Source: Curtobacterium sp. MCBD17_035 | GTDB taxonomy: Bacteria > Actinomycetota > Actinomycetes > Actinomycetales > Microbacteriaceae | Length of the DNA: 64,000 nucleotides | Assembly: GCF_003234815.2 (NCBI RefSeq) | Contig: NZ_CP126279.1 | Location: 2,914,001 to 2,978,000 of the forward strand | Direction of reading: 5' to 3' | Part shown: positions 8,458 to 16,111 of the stretch, one piece after another | Layout of the letters: each line of letters begins with the position of its first letter | How positions within the stretch are numbered: position 1 is the stretch's first letter | Program-made: the position numbers and the translations under genes | Notes under the pieces: generated by a model | Seen by the model: only the letters and a program-made list of their open reading frames with translations | The model's database searches: none | Told to the model about the DNA's origin: nothing

Positions 8458-8817
8458 GTGCCCACCTACTCCTACCGCTGCACCGAGTGCGGTACCGCCT
8501 TCGACGTCAAGCAGTCCTTCTCGGACGCCGCCCTGACCGAGTGCCCGACCTGCGGCGGCGTGCTCCGCAAGGTGTTCAGCCCCGTCGGAGTGAAGTTCAA
8601 CGGGTCCGGCTTCTACCGCACGGACTCCCGGTCGTCGTCCGGGGCGTCGGGGACGAAGTCCGAGTCCGGTGGCGGATCGACGCCGAGCGAGTCGTCGTCG
8701 TCGAGTTCGACCTCGTCGAGTTCATCCGGTTCGACCTCGTCGAGTTCATCCGGTTCGTCCTCCACAGGCTCGTCCTCACCGTCGTCGTCCTCATCCGGGA
8801 GCTCCAGCGCGGCCTGA
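8458..8817 (+). CDS. FmdB-family zinc ribbon protein with a Ser-rich tail
   Basis: The product has 119 residues. Residues 1-50 form an FmdB/CxxC-CxxC zinc ribbon: PTYSYRCTECGTAF then ECPTCGG, with Cys8, Cys11, Cys29 and Cys32. The rest, from about residue 57, is almost only Ser, Gly and Thr, far longer than in typical FmdB proteins. Part of it comes from a 24-bp tandem duplication at 8711-8757. The GTG at 8458 starts 1 nt after the cyclo-ligase stop, the same adjacency as Rv0992c-Rv0991c in mycobacteria. Rv0991c has been described as a redox-regulated chaperone; transferring that role here is inference. The tail is likely disordered. Confidence 0.85.
   Translation: MPTYSYRCTECGTAFDVKQSFSDAALTECPTCGGVLRKVFSPVGVKFNGSGFYRTDSRSSSGASGTKSESGGGSTPSESSSSSSTSSSSSGSTSSSSSGSSSTGSSSPSSSSSGSSSAA
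8711..8757. repeat. 24-bp tandem duplication in the FmdB tail
   Basis: CCTCGTCGAGTTCATCCGGT plus TCGA is present at 8711-8734 and again at 8735-8757 with the last base missing. The repeat encodes an eight-residue Ser/Gly/Thr unit and keeps the frame. Confidence 0.85.
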
Positions 8818-8911
8818 GTCGTGCTCCGTCGGTAGCGTGATCCGTGCCGGTCGACTGGACGCCCGGCCGGTCCCCGTGGCGCGGGCCGACACCTGGACAC
8901 GAGGGGGTCCC

Positions 8912-9409
8912 GTGAAGGGCTTCAGGGAGTTCCTGCTCCGCGGCAACGTCATCGACCTCGCAGTCGCCGTCGTCATCGGCGCCGCGTTCACCGCGATCGT
9001 CAACACGATCGTCACGGCGGTGATCAACCCGGCGGTCGGGGCGCTGTTCAACGCGTCGAGCCTCGAGCACACCTGGGTCCTCACGATCCCCGGAGTCGGC
9101 GGGGCGCACGCCGAGCTCCACTTCGGTTCCGTGCTCGGTGCCGTGATCCAGTTCGTCATCGTGGCCGCGGTCGTCTACTTCGCGCTCGTGCTGCCGGTCA
9201 ACCGCCTGAGGAAGCTCGCGTTCAAGCGCGTCGAGAACGACGTCGAGCAGCCGCCGGCGGACGTCCCGCCGACCGATGTCGAGGTCCTCCTCGAGATCCG
9301 CGACCTGCTCCGACAGCAGCAGGGGATCACCGGTCAGGCCGCGGGCGCGCACGTCGCCCCCACCGACGCGCCCACGGGACCGGGCATCAGCGGCACGACG
9401 AAGCTCTGA
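8912..9409 (+). CDS. mscL: Large-conductance mechanosensitive channel
   Basis: The product has 165 residues. It starts KGFREFLLRGNVIDLAVAVVIGAAFTAIV, the conserved MscL N-terminal helix and TM1, with a second membrane helix (about 83-105) and a cytoplasmic helix LLEIRDLLRQQ near 130-140. The periplasmic loop and the C-terminal tail are somewhat long for the family. The GTG at 8912 is preceded by GAGGGGG at good spacing. The channel opens under membrane tension and releases solutes during osmotic downshock. Confidence 0.97.
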   Translation: MKGFREFLLRGNVIDLAVAVVIGAAFTAIVNTIVTAVINPAVGALFNASSLEHTWVLTIPGVGGAHAELHFGSVLGAVIQFVIVAAVVYFALVLPVNRLRKLAFKRVENDVEQPPADVPPTDVEVLLEIRDLLRQQQGITGQAAGAHVAPTDAPTGPGISGTTKL

Positions 9410-9427
9410 GACCCGGCCGATCGCTCG

Positions 9428-9466
9428 CCACTCAGGCGCCGGAGGCACCGCCGCTATCCTGAGTGG
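9428..9466. repeat. Perfect 9-bp inverted repeat between mscL and the phosphatidyltransferase gene
   Basis: CCACTCAGG at 9428-9436 is mirrored by CCTGAGTGG at 9458-9466 with a 21-nt loop. A TATCCT box (9455-9460) overlaps the right arm. It may be a weak mscL terminator or an operator for the next gene; I cannot tell which. Confidence 0.4.
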
Positions 9467-9515
9467 ATGGGCGACCGGCGGGTTCGCCACGACGGCGAAC
9501 GAGAGGCCCGACGCC

Positions 9516-10109
9516 ATGGCGGACACCAGTGGGAGGCGAGCCCGTCCGGACTGGCAGACCTGGCCGAACCTGCTGACGCTCGTCCGGTTCGTCCTCATCC
9601 CCGTGTACGTCGGACTGGTCGTCGCGGGACACCCCGGGTGGGGCCTCGTGTCGCTGGTCGGACTCGGGGTCACCGACTGGGCGGACGGCTTCATCGCCCG
9701 CCGATTCCACCAGGAGTCCGCACTCGGCAAGGCGCTGGATCCCGTGGCGGACCGCTTGTCGATCGTCGCGATCGTGTTGTCGCTGGTCCTCGTCGGGCTC
9801 TTGCCGTGGGTCGTCGTCGCCGTGGTGGTGGTCGTGGACCTGGTGCTCGTCGCGATGTCGAGCGCGTTGTTCCGCGGGTCGCCAGACCTCGACGTGACCT
9901 GGACGGGCAAGATCCGCTCGGCGCTGCTGTTCGTCGGGCTGCCCGTGCTGCTGTTCTCGTCGACGTCGGTCGCCGAACACCTCACGTGGGTGCGCGTCGT
10001 CGCCCTCGTGTGCATCGTCCTCGGCACGGTCGGGCACGTGCTCGCCGGCGCACAGTACGCCGCTGCCATGGTGCGGAAGCGCCGCGGCGACGCCGTCCCC
10101 GCTCGCTGA
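9516..10109 (+). CDS. CDP-alcohol phosphatidyltransferase family protein (PgsA/Cls-like)
   Basis: The product has 197 residues. The catalytic CDP-OH-P motif D-x2-DG-x2-AR-x8-G-x3-D-x3-D is complete: DWADGFIAR, then eight residues, then GKALDPVAD. Four to six hydrophobic helices surround it. Such enzymes swap CMP from CDP-diacylglycerol for an alcohol, in the membrane. The length and N-terminal NLLTLVRFVLIPVYVGLV resemble phosphatidylglycerophosphate synthases, but actinobacteria have several paralogues and the alcohol is not certain. The ATG at 9516 has GAGAGG upstream. Confidence 0.85.
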   Translation: MADTSGRRARPDWQTWPNLLTLVRFVLIPVYVGLVVAGHPGWGLVSLVGLGVTDWADGFIARRFHQESALGKALDPVADRLSIVAIVLSLVLVGLLPWVVVAVVVVVDLVLVAMSSALFRGSPDLDVTWTGKIRSALLFVGLPVLLFSSTSVAEHLTWVRVVALVCIVLGTVGHVLAGAQYAAAMVRKRRGDAVPAR

Positions 10110-10345
10110 CGTCGGCACCGCACGGACGGCAGTCTCCTCGCTGACCTCGCGCTGCCGAGCGCTGCCACGCTTCCCCGATCGACGCGTCGCCCCTGGGTAC
10201 CTGAGCCGCACAGTTCCATCCCCCGACTTCCGCCGCCGACACGACCGTTGTCGGGCGACGCGTTGAACGTCGTCCCGGTCCGACGGGGGCCGTGCGAGGG
10301 CGGAACAGGGAGGCGGCAGGGCTCACGGGAGGCGGGAGGGCCGCC

Positions 10346-10753
10346 TCAGCCCCAGTGCGGCGGCCGATCGCCCAGCAGCCGCGCGTCGTTCTCCCCCGCG
10401 CCGTGCCGCTCCGGCTCGGGCGCGGGGTTCGGGTCCGTCCCCGGCGCCGGAGCGGTCGTGACCCGGCGGCGGCGAGTGGGGCCTCCCGGCCGTCGGTCAC
10501 GAGTGGCCGTGGCGCCGTCAGACGTGCGGTCCTGTGCGCCCGTCGTCCGCCCGGCGGATGGGTCGCCCGCGGGACCAACGGCGGACGAGTCGCCCGCGGG
10601 ACCAACGGCGGACGAGTCGCCCGCGGGGCCAGCGGCGACGGCCTCCGCCCCCGTGGCGGAACGGACGTCGGCGTGGGCCGCCCAGCTCCCGCGGAGCTGT
10701 TCCGTCCCTGGGGTGACCGGTCCGGCCGGTCGGGAGGCGCGCCTCCCGGTCAT
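10346..10753 (-). CDS. Small Arg/Pro-rich protein with three 9-residue repeats, unknown function
   Basis: The product has 135 residues of low complexity. It starts MTGRRASRPAGPVTP, carries nearly identical nine-residue units (AVGPAGDSS type, encoded by a 27-bp tandem repeat at 10564-10644), a basic patch (GGPTRRRRVTT) and ends NDARLLGDRPPHWG. I recall similar short C-terminal DRPPHW endings on small actinobacterial proteins, which is the best sign that this frame is real. It starts 34 bp after the stop of the helicase-like gene on the same strand and may be cotranscribed. Probably disordered; function not known. Confidence 0.45.
   Translation of the reverse strand: MTGRRASRPAGPVTPGTEQLRGSWAAHADVRSATGAEAVAAGPAGDSSAVGPAGDSSAVGPAGDPSAGRTTGAQDRTSDGATATRDRRPGGPTRRRRVTTAPAPGTDPNPAPEPERHGAGENDARLLGDRPPHWG
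10479..10492 (+). repeat. Dispersed 14-mer repeat copy 2
   Basis: An exact copy of GGGCCTCCCGGCCG inside the small Arg/Pro-rich gene (which reads it from the other strand as RRPGGP). Confidence 0.6.
10564..10644. repeat. 27-bp tandem repeat, about three copies
   Basis: Copies at 10564-10590 and 10591-10617 are identical; 10618-10644 is a diverged third copy. All keep the reading frame of the minus-strand gene and encode the GPAGDSSAV-type unit. Confidence 0.85.
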
Positions 10754-10787
10754 CGGGACCAGCCGGCGGCCGCTGGCCAGCCCGCGG

Positions 10788-13700
10788 TCACTGCCGGGCC
10801 GGGACCGGCGGGATCGCGATCTCCTGCGTCGCACCACGGTCCACGCCGAGCACCTGGGCGACGGTCGTGGCGACGCGGTCCGGGTCGGAGAAGAGCTGGA
10901 AGGCGTGGACGCGCACGTAGTGCCAGCCGAGCCGTCGGAGCACCTCGGGCCGGAGGCGCAGCGACTCGCGCAGGGAGCCCTTGGCGAGCGACGCGTCGGT
11001 CTCGATCGTCACGCAGACCCCGCCGTGCGCGGCGACGAGGCCGAGCTTGCCGCGGTGTCCGAGCGCCACGGGGATGCCGCGCATCTCGAGCCGGCGGGCG
11101 AGGTCGACGAGCAGCGGGTCGCTGTCGTCGGGCACGTACTCCATGCTCGTGCGGGCCCGGACCTCCGCGAGGATCTCGGCGAGCGCGACGGTGCCGTGAC
11201 CCATGCGCTCGGCCTCGATGTCGGACGGCTGGAAGCACGTGACGATGATCATCGACCGGCGGGCGCGGGTCATCGCGACGGCGAGCAGGCGTTCGCCGCC
11301 GGGCTTGCCGAGCGGACCGAAGTCGCGGAGGACGCGGCCGTGGGGCGTGCGGCCGTAGCCGATCGAGAACACGACGCGGTCGCGGCTCTGGGCGACGGAC
11401 TGCTCGAGCGTCGCCACCATGAACGGCTCGGGGCGGTCGCCGATCACGAACTCGGTGAGGTCCTTGTGGCCCTGCACGGCGGCGAGGACGGCCTGCTCGA
11501 CACGAACGGCGTGCTTGGCGGACGCCGTGATGACCATGAGCGACTCGGTCGGCCGGTTCTTGGCGTGGTCGAGGACGAGCCGCACGACACGGTCGACCTC
11601 GGCGTCGACGCTCTCGACGGCGCCGGACTCGGGGTCCGGCACGGCCTTGCCCTCGGCGACGTAGTCGATCGCGATCGAGCCGTGGCCGAGGAACGAACCC
11701 GCCCACGGCAGGGACTCGATGCGGCCCCCGTAGAAGCGCCGGTTCACGAGCTCCGCGAGGTCCTCGCCGCCGGCGCGGTACGAGCGCGTGAGCGACAGGG
11801 TCGGCAGGAGCGTCGAGAGCTTCGCCAGCGCGGAGTCGGCGTGCAGCGAGTCGAGCGTCTGCTCGTCGACGCGGAGCGCCCGGTGGTCCGGGTCGACCGC
11901 GATACGGAACGGGGACGGCGTCTGGGTGACCGGGTCGCCGAAGACCACGGTCTGCTTGGCGCGGCGGATCGCCCCGACGGTCTCGGCGATCGTCACGGCA
12001 CCGGCGTCGACGAGGATCACGGTGTCGAACGGCATCGTGTCCGCGATCTGCGGGACCTCGTACGGCGACGCGAGCCACACGGGTGCGATGGCGCGGGACA
12101 GGTGCGGTGCGGAGTCCTGCAGCAGTCGCGACGTGATCGCGGGCTGCCGGAGCTGCGCCTTGAGCTGCGCGGCCTCGTCCGGCCAGTCGACCAGGCCGAC
12201 CTTCCAGTTCTCGGCGAGCTGCCACGCCAGGCCCTGGGACACCCCGGCGGCGTGGGCGTCGTCGACGAGCCGGAAGTCCGCCTCGACGCGGTCGAGCATG
12301 TCGGTGTTCGCCCCGAGCAGGGCGCGGTCGCCCTCGAGCAACATCTCGAGGCAGGACTGCCACCACGCGAGCTCGAGCTCGGCCGGCACCTGGGACTCGG
12401 GCACGTGGCGGTTCGCCAGGTCGGTGATGAGCGGCTCGAGCTGCAGGTCGCGCAGGGTCGTCATGAGCTCGGTGCGCTCCTGCAGGTTGTGCAGGACGTC
12501 GCTCTCGGCCGCGAGCTCGCCGATGTCCGCGACGAGCTGGTCGATCGGCAGGTTGGCGAGCTGCCGCTCACGGGACGTGTTGCCGAGCGGCTCGTCGAGA
12601 CGCGCGAGGTCCTCGGCGACGTTCGAGTAGAGCACCTGGACGTCGGCGATGCCGGTGGGGATCTCCGGGGCGACGCCGGCCGCCACGTACCGCTGCCACA
12701 GGACCCGCTGCTGCTGGACCCGCGTCAGGGCCTCGTGCAGGTCGGACACGTGCACGCCCGGACGGACGTACTCGCGGGCGAGCTTCTTGAGGCGGCGGCG
12801 GTTCGTCGCCGACATCGGGGCACCCTCACCACGCGGGGCCGTCGCCGCGACGAGCTCGGACACGGAGCGATCGAACACGACGGGCAGGAAGCGGTCGAGG
12901 GTGTCGCGGATCTCGGTGAGGAGCCGCAGGTACACGCCGAGTTCGCCGATCGTCGTGAACGGCCGCATGTGGGTCGAGCCGATGAGGTCGTTCGCGCGCT
13001 GCAGCAGCGTCGGCAGCTCGGTGGCGTGCAGGCCCTGCGCGGTCTGGTGCGCCTTGTGCGCGGCGGCGCTGGACGCGAACCGGGCGCCGTACCAGGGCGA
13101 GTCGTCCGGCCCGTACTTGAACTCGCCGAGGTTCGCGGCACTCACCATCGTCTCGGCGACGCGCGCGCGACCGTCGACCATGGCCTCCACGGACGACCGC
13201 GACAGGCGCGCGGTCGTGGCGGGCGGGACCGGGAGGAGCGACAGGCGGGACAGCTCGACCAGACAGTCGAGCACGGAGACACCGAACGCCGGGTCGACGC
13301 GGCCGAGTGCGCCGCGGTAGTCGAGCAGGACCTTGCGGAGTCGGACGAGCGCGTCGTCGACCTCGCGGAGGTTCGGCTTCGTCGACTTCTCGTTGCGGCC
13401 GATCGCGCGGATGAGGTCGCGCCGGAGGGTCGCGGGGGTGACGGCGACGCCGGGCAGCTGGACCTCGACGAACCGGCTGGCGATGCCGCGCAGGGTCGCG
13501 CGCCGCGGGCTGACGACGAGCACGCGCTTGTTCGCGGCGACGAGGCCACCGAGGGCGTTGACGATGGTCTGGGTGCCACCCGTGCCGGGCAGGGTCTTGA
13601 CCACGATGGAGTTGCCCGCCGTGATCTGCGCGATCACGTTCTCCTGCTCGTCGTCGGCGTCGAGCAGGAGCGTGTCGGTCTCGGGGCTGCGCTCGTCGGA

Positions 13701-14552
13701 CGGCGTCTGCTCGACCGGCCGGTAGGACTGCTCGACCTGCCACTTGGCGCTCGGGTTGCCGGCGAGGGCGTCGAGCACCGGGTGCGAGAGGTCGCGGGTG
13801 TCCTCGACCATGCTCGACGCGACCTCGGCGAACGTCGACACGACGAGGCGCGGGTGGACGCTGAAGTGCGGCAGGTGCGCGGTGAGGCCGCGGAGGCGGT
13901 CGATGACCGGGTTCGGCGTGAACGAGCCGTCCTGCTGGGCGAGCGCGACGAAGGCCTCCGCGTCGAGCACGATCCCGAACTGGTCGCGCAGGGCGTCGGC
14001 GAGCGCCGGGTTGAGGACGGGCTGGCCGAGCAGTCGGACCTCGAAGTCACGCCCGTGGCGGCGGATGGCGAGCGGCCGGAGGAGGACCGGCCCGCGGTGG
14101 TCGACGTCGGCGTGCCGCCAGTCCACCATGCCGATGCCGAGCTCGACCGCGTCGATCCCGCGCACCGTGGCGAGCTCGGTCCCCTTCTCCTCGACGAACC
14201 CCGCGGCGATGCGGGCGGCGCGGAACGCGACCTCGTCGCGGATGAGGCTCGACAGCAGGGTCGTCTTGCCGGTGATGAACTGTGCCAGGCCACCCGGGTG
14301 CGTCGTGCTGAGCTCGATGCGAGCCCGGGGGTGATCCGAGAAGTGGATGAGCGGGGACGTGCCACCGACACCGGAGAGCTGCTCGCGCCAGGCGTCCCAC
14401 ACGGGCTCGGCCGCGTTCCCTGCCGTGAGTCGCGGGTCCCCGAGGCTCAGCTGCTGTGGGCTCGTCACCTGCTCGGGCGCGCGCAGGTCATCGGCGCGGA
14501 CGTCGTCATCCACGTCGTCCTCGCGCTCTGCAGTCCTGTCGACACGCCACAC
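10788..14552 (-). CDS. SF1-helicase-like protein with DUF4011-like N-terminus and REase_MTES_1575-like C-terminus; catalytic motifs degenerate
   Basis: The product is about 1254 residues. The N-terminal 300 residues resemble DUF4011 (PLIHFSDHPRARIEL; LLRPLAIRRHGRDFEVRLLG; VLNPALADALRDQFGI). Next comes a superfamily I helicase core. Motif I reads LPGTGGTQT, so the Walker A Lys is Gly326. Motif II reads ILVDAGA, so the catalytic Glu is Ala850. Motif III is GDPVTQTPSP rather than GDxxQLPP. Motif IV (LTRSYRAGGEDLAELVNRRFY) and motif VI (ERLLAVAMTRARR) are well kept. The last 100 residues resemble the REase_MTES_1575 fold (LRLRPEVLRRLGWHYVRVHA) without obvious PD-(D/E)xK residues. The frame is intact throughout. 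The GTG at 14552 follows a TACAGT box by 7 nt, so a leaderless transcript is likely. Relatives occur in defence and DNA-repair settings, but a pseudoenzyme or structural role fits what is seen. Confidence 0.75.
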   Translation of the reverse strand: MWRVDRTAEREDDVDDDVRADDLRAPEQVTSPQQLSLGDPRLTAGNAAEPVWDAWREQLSGVGGTSPLIHFSDHPRARIELSTTHPGGLAQFITGKTTLLSSLIRDEVAFRAARIAAGFVEEKGTELATVRGIDAVELGIGMVDWRHADVDHRGPVLLRPLAIRRHGRDFEVRLLGQPVLNPALADALRDQFGIVLDAEAFVALAQQDGSFTPNPVIDRLRGLTAHLPHFSVHPRLVVSTFAEVASSMVEDTRDLSHPVLDALAGNPSAKWQVEQSYRPVEQTPSDERSPETDTLLLDADDEQENVIAQITAGNSIVVKTLPGTGGTQTIVNALGGLVAANKRVLVVSPRRATLRGIASRFVEVQLPGVAVTPATLRRDLIRAIGRNEKSTKPNLREVDDALVRLRKVLLDYRGALGRVDPAFGVSVLDCLVELSRLSLLPVPPATTARLSRSSVEAMVDGRARVAETMVSAANLGEFKYGPDDSPWYGARFASSAAAHKAHQTAQGLHATELPTLLQRANDLIGSTHMRPFTTIGELGVYLRLLTEIRDTLDRFLPVVFDRSVSELVAATAPRGEGAPMSATNRRRLKKLAREYVRPGVHVSDLHEALTRVQQQRVLWQRYVAAGVAPEIPTGIADVQVLYSNVAEDLARLDEPLGNTSRERQLANLPIDQLVADIGELAAESDVLHNLQERTELMTTLRDLQLEPLITDLANRHVPESQVPAELELAWWQSCLEMLLEGDRALLGANTDMLDRVEADFRLVDDAHAAGVSQGLAWQLAENWKVGLVDWPDEAAQLKAQLRQPAITSRLLQDSAPHLSRAIAPVWLASPYEVPQIADTMPFDTVILVDAGAVTIAETVGAIRRAKQTVVFGDPVTQTPSPFRIAVDPDHRALRVDEQTLDSLHADSALAKLSTLLPTLSLTRSYRAGGEDLAELVNRRFYGGRIESLPWAGSFLGHGSIAIDYVAEGKAVPDPESGAVESVDAEVDRVVRLVLDHAKNRPTESLMVITASAKHAVRVEQAVLAAVQGHKDLTEFVIGDRPEPFMVATLEQSVAQSRDRVVFSIGYGRTPHGRVLRDFGPLGKPGGERLLAVAMTRARRSMIIVTCFQPSDIEAERMGHGTVALAEILAEVRARTSMEYVPDDSDPLLVDLARRLEMRGIPVALGHRGKLGLVAAHGGVCVTIETDASLAKGSLRESLRLRPEVLRRLGWHYVRVHAFQLFSDPDRVATTVAQVLGVDRGATQEIAIPPVPARQ

Positions 14553-14558
14553 ACCGAT

Positions 14559-14564
14559 ACTGTA
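14559..14564 (-). promoter_or_regulatory. Candidate -10 box for the helicase-like gene
   Basis: TACAGT on the minus strand ends 7 nt before GTG 14552, a spacing that would give a leaderless mRNA. No clear -35 box is seen. Confidence 0.4.
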
Positions 14565-14692
14565 GGCGGCCCGCCGAGCCCCGACGGTCAATGAACGCCG
14601 ATTTCGACACATCCGAGCGTGATCACGCGGACCTCCACACGCAGCCCTCCGCGGCCCCTGGCGCGCGGGGGTGGGTGTGGTACCAACGACGC

Positions 14693-15556
14693 ATGGCCAT
14701 CGACGACCGTCCGCGCACCTCCACCTCCGAACGCCGTGCCGTCCCGGCCGAGATCAGCCGGTCCTGGCTCCTGGTCGCCGCGACCGCCGAGCACGGCTTC
14801 GACCGCGCCGCGCGGTCCCGGGCCGATCAGGTCGTGCTCGACATCGAGGACGCAGTCGACCCGAAGCGCAAGCCGGAGGCCCGCGCCACCGTCGCCGCGT
14901 GGCTCGCGGGCGGCGGATCGGCATGGGTGCGCATCAACGACGTCACGACGCCGTTCTGGGCGGACGACGTCGAGGCGCTCCGCGGCCTGCCCGGATTGCG
15001 GGGCGTGGTCCTCGCCAAGACGGAGGCCGCGGAACAGGTCACCGACACCTGGCACCGCCTCGGGGGCACCCACCCCGTGGTCGCGCTCGTCGAGTCGGCC
15101 CTCGGGATCGAGGAGTCCACGGCGATCGCCCGCGCGAAGGGCGCGTTCCGCCTGGCGTTCGGGAGCGGTGACTACCGCCGCGACACCGGTACCTCCGCCG
15201 ACACCCTGGCCATGGCCTACCCGCGATCCCGGCTCGTGGTCGCGTCACGCGTCGGGGACCTGCCCGGCCCCATCGACGGCCCGACGGTCGGCACGAGTCA
15301 CCCGATCCTCCGGGAGCAGGCGCAGGTCGCGGTGGCGCTCGGCCTCACCGGCAAGCTGTGCCTCGACACCGACCAGCTGCCCGTGATCAACGAGGTCATC
15401 TCGCCCACGCCGGCCGACGTCGCCTGGGCCCGCGACTTCCTCGACGACTTCGAGGCGCGCGACCGCGTGGTCCGGGACGGCAGCGACCTGCCCCGGCTCG
15501 GGCGCGCACAGAAGATCGAACGCCTCGCGCAGGCCTTCGGGGTGGAACCCCGATGA
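14693..15556 (+). CDS. HpcH/HpaI aldolase/citrate lyase beta-subunit (CitE-like) family protein
   Basis: The product has 287 residues. The CitE-like TIM-barrel signatures are present: RADQVVLDIEDAV (Asp/Glu of the metal site), AWVRINDVTT (substrate-binding Arg), VLAKTEAAEQV, VALVESALGI and GSGDYRRDTG. Free-standing CitE-like proteins without the alpha and gamma citrate lyase subunits act as CoA-ester lyases or related enzymes, for example citramalyl-CoA or malyl-CoA lyases; the substrate is not shown. The ATG at 14693 lies 140 bp from the divergent helicase-like gene. Its stop overlaps the next ATG (ATGA at 15553-15556). Confidence 0.88.
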   Translation: MAIDDRPRTSTSERRAVPAEISRSWLLVAATAEHGFDRAARSRADQVVLDIEDAVDPKRKPEARATVAAWLAGGGSAWVRINDVTTPFWADDVEALRGLPGLRGVVLAKTEAAEQVTDTWHRLGGTHPVVALVESALGIEESTAIARAKGAFRLAFGSGDYRRDTGTSADTLAMAYPRSRLVVASRVGDLPGPIDGPTVGTSHPILREQAQVAVALGLTGKLCLDTDQLPVINEVISPTPADVAWARDFLDDFEARDRVVRDGSDLPRLGRAQKIERLAQAFGVEPR

Positions 15557-16065
15557 CCGGGGGGACGGACGGCGGCGCGCCGGACGGCAGCCGGGCCTCC
15601 CGGCCGCACATGGAGACGCAGGCCGAACGGGAGGCCCGGATCGCGTGGGAGCAGGGCGGCACCTCGCTCATCCCACCGGTCGGGCGCATCGCCGACCGGG
15701 TGGTGACGGTCCTGTTGCTGGCCGCGACCGGCGTCATGACCATCGTGACCGCCGTGATCGCGCTCGTCGCGGTCCTGGCATCGGCACCGCGATGCCACCC
15801 CGCGAGCGGGTGCTCGACCGGAGCGCTCGTCGGCGGCGGCGCGCTCGCGGCCGGCGGTGCGTTCGTCGTCGGGGTCGCGGCGCTCGTCCTGGCGGTGTGG
15901 GCCTGGATCCGCCGGCGGAGCTCGTGGTGGATCGCCGCGATCGGCTTCGTGGTGGCCATCGGATGCGTCGTCGGCGGCGGGGTCCTGTCCGCGTCGGCAC
16001 TCGGCGACCTCGGCGGCACGACCCCGGCCGGTGACTCTCCGTGGCCCGGCGGGAGCGGGACCTGA
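15553..16065 (+). CDS. Small membrane protein, unknown function
   Basis: The product has 170 residues. A polar N-terminus with the Arg-Ala-Ser-Arg-Pro peptide (from a 14-mer repeat copy) is followed by about 25 residues (ETQAEREARIAWEQGG) and three hydrophobic helices (about 49-75, 90-115 and 124-150). The middle loop has two Cys residues (PRCHPASGC) that could form a disulfide outside. The ATG at 15553 overlaps the CitE-like stop, so the two are probably translationally coupled. No family recognised. Confidence 0.7.
   Translation: MTGGTDGGAPDGSRASRPHMETQAEREARIAWEQGGTSLIPPVGRIADRVVTVLLLAATGVMTIVTAVIALVAVLASAPRCHPASGCSTGALVGGGALAAGGAFVVGVAALVLAVWAWIRRRSSWWIAAIGFVVAIGCVVGGGVLSASALGDLGGTTPAGDSPWPGGSGT
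15593..15606 (+). repeat. Dispersed 14-mer repeat copy 3
   Basis: An exact copy of GGGCCTCCCGGCCG near the start of the small membrane protein gene, encoding Arg-Ala-Ser-Arg-Pro. A related CGGGAGGCCCGG follows 28 bp later on the same strand. Confidence 0.6.
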
Positions 16066-16111
16066 CAACCCCCAGGACCGCGAGGGGCCGGATCGGTGCG
16101 ACGATGAACGC

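Noticed and set aside
10110..10345. Possible gene or RNA between the phosphatidyltransferase and the small Arg/Pro-rich gene
   Set aside because: I saw no frame with a start signal, no strong hairpin and no RNA motif in these 236 bp.
10788..14552. The helicase-like gene as part of a phage-defence island
   Set aside because: No restriction, methylase, toxin-antitoxin, integrase or other defence gene is next to it, and both flanks are ordinary metabolic genes.
10248..14594. A 1448-codon plus-strand open frame opposite the helicase-like gene
   Set aside because: It is an antisense shadow produced by the high GC content at third positions. Its composition is Arg/Glu/Val/Gly-rich with no family motif, while the minus strand has clear domains.
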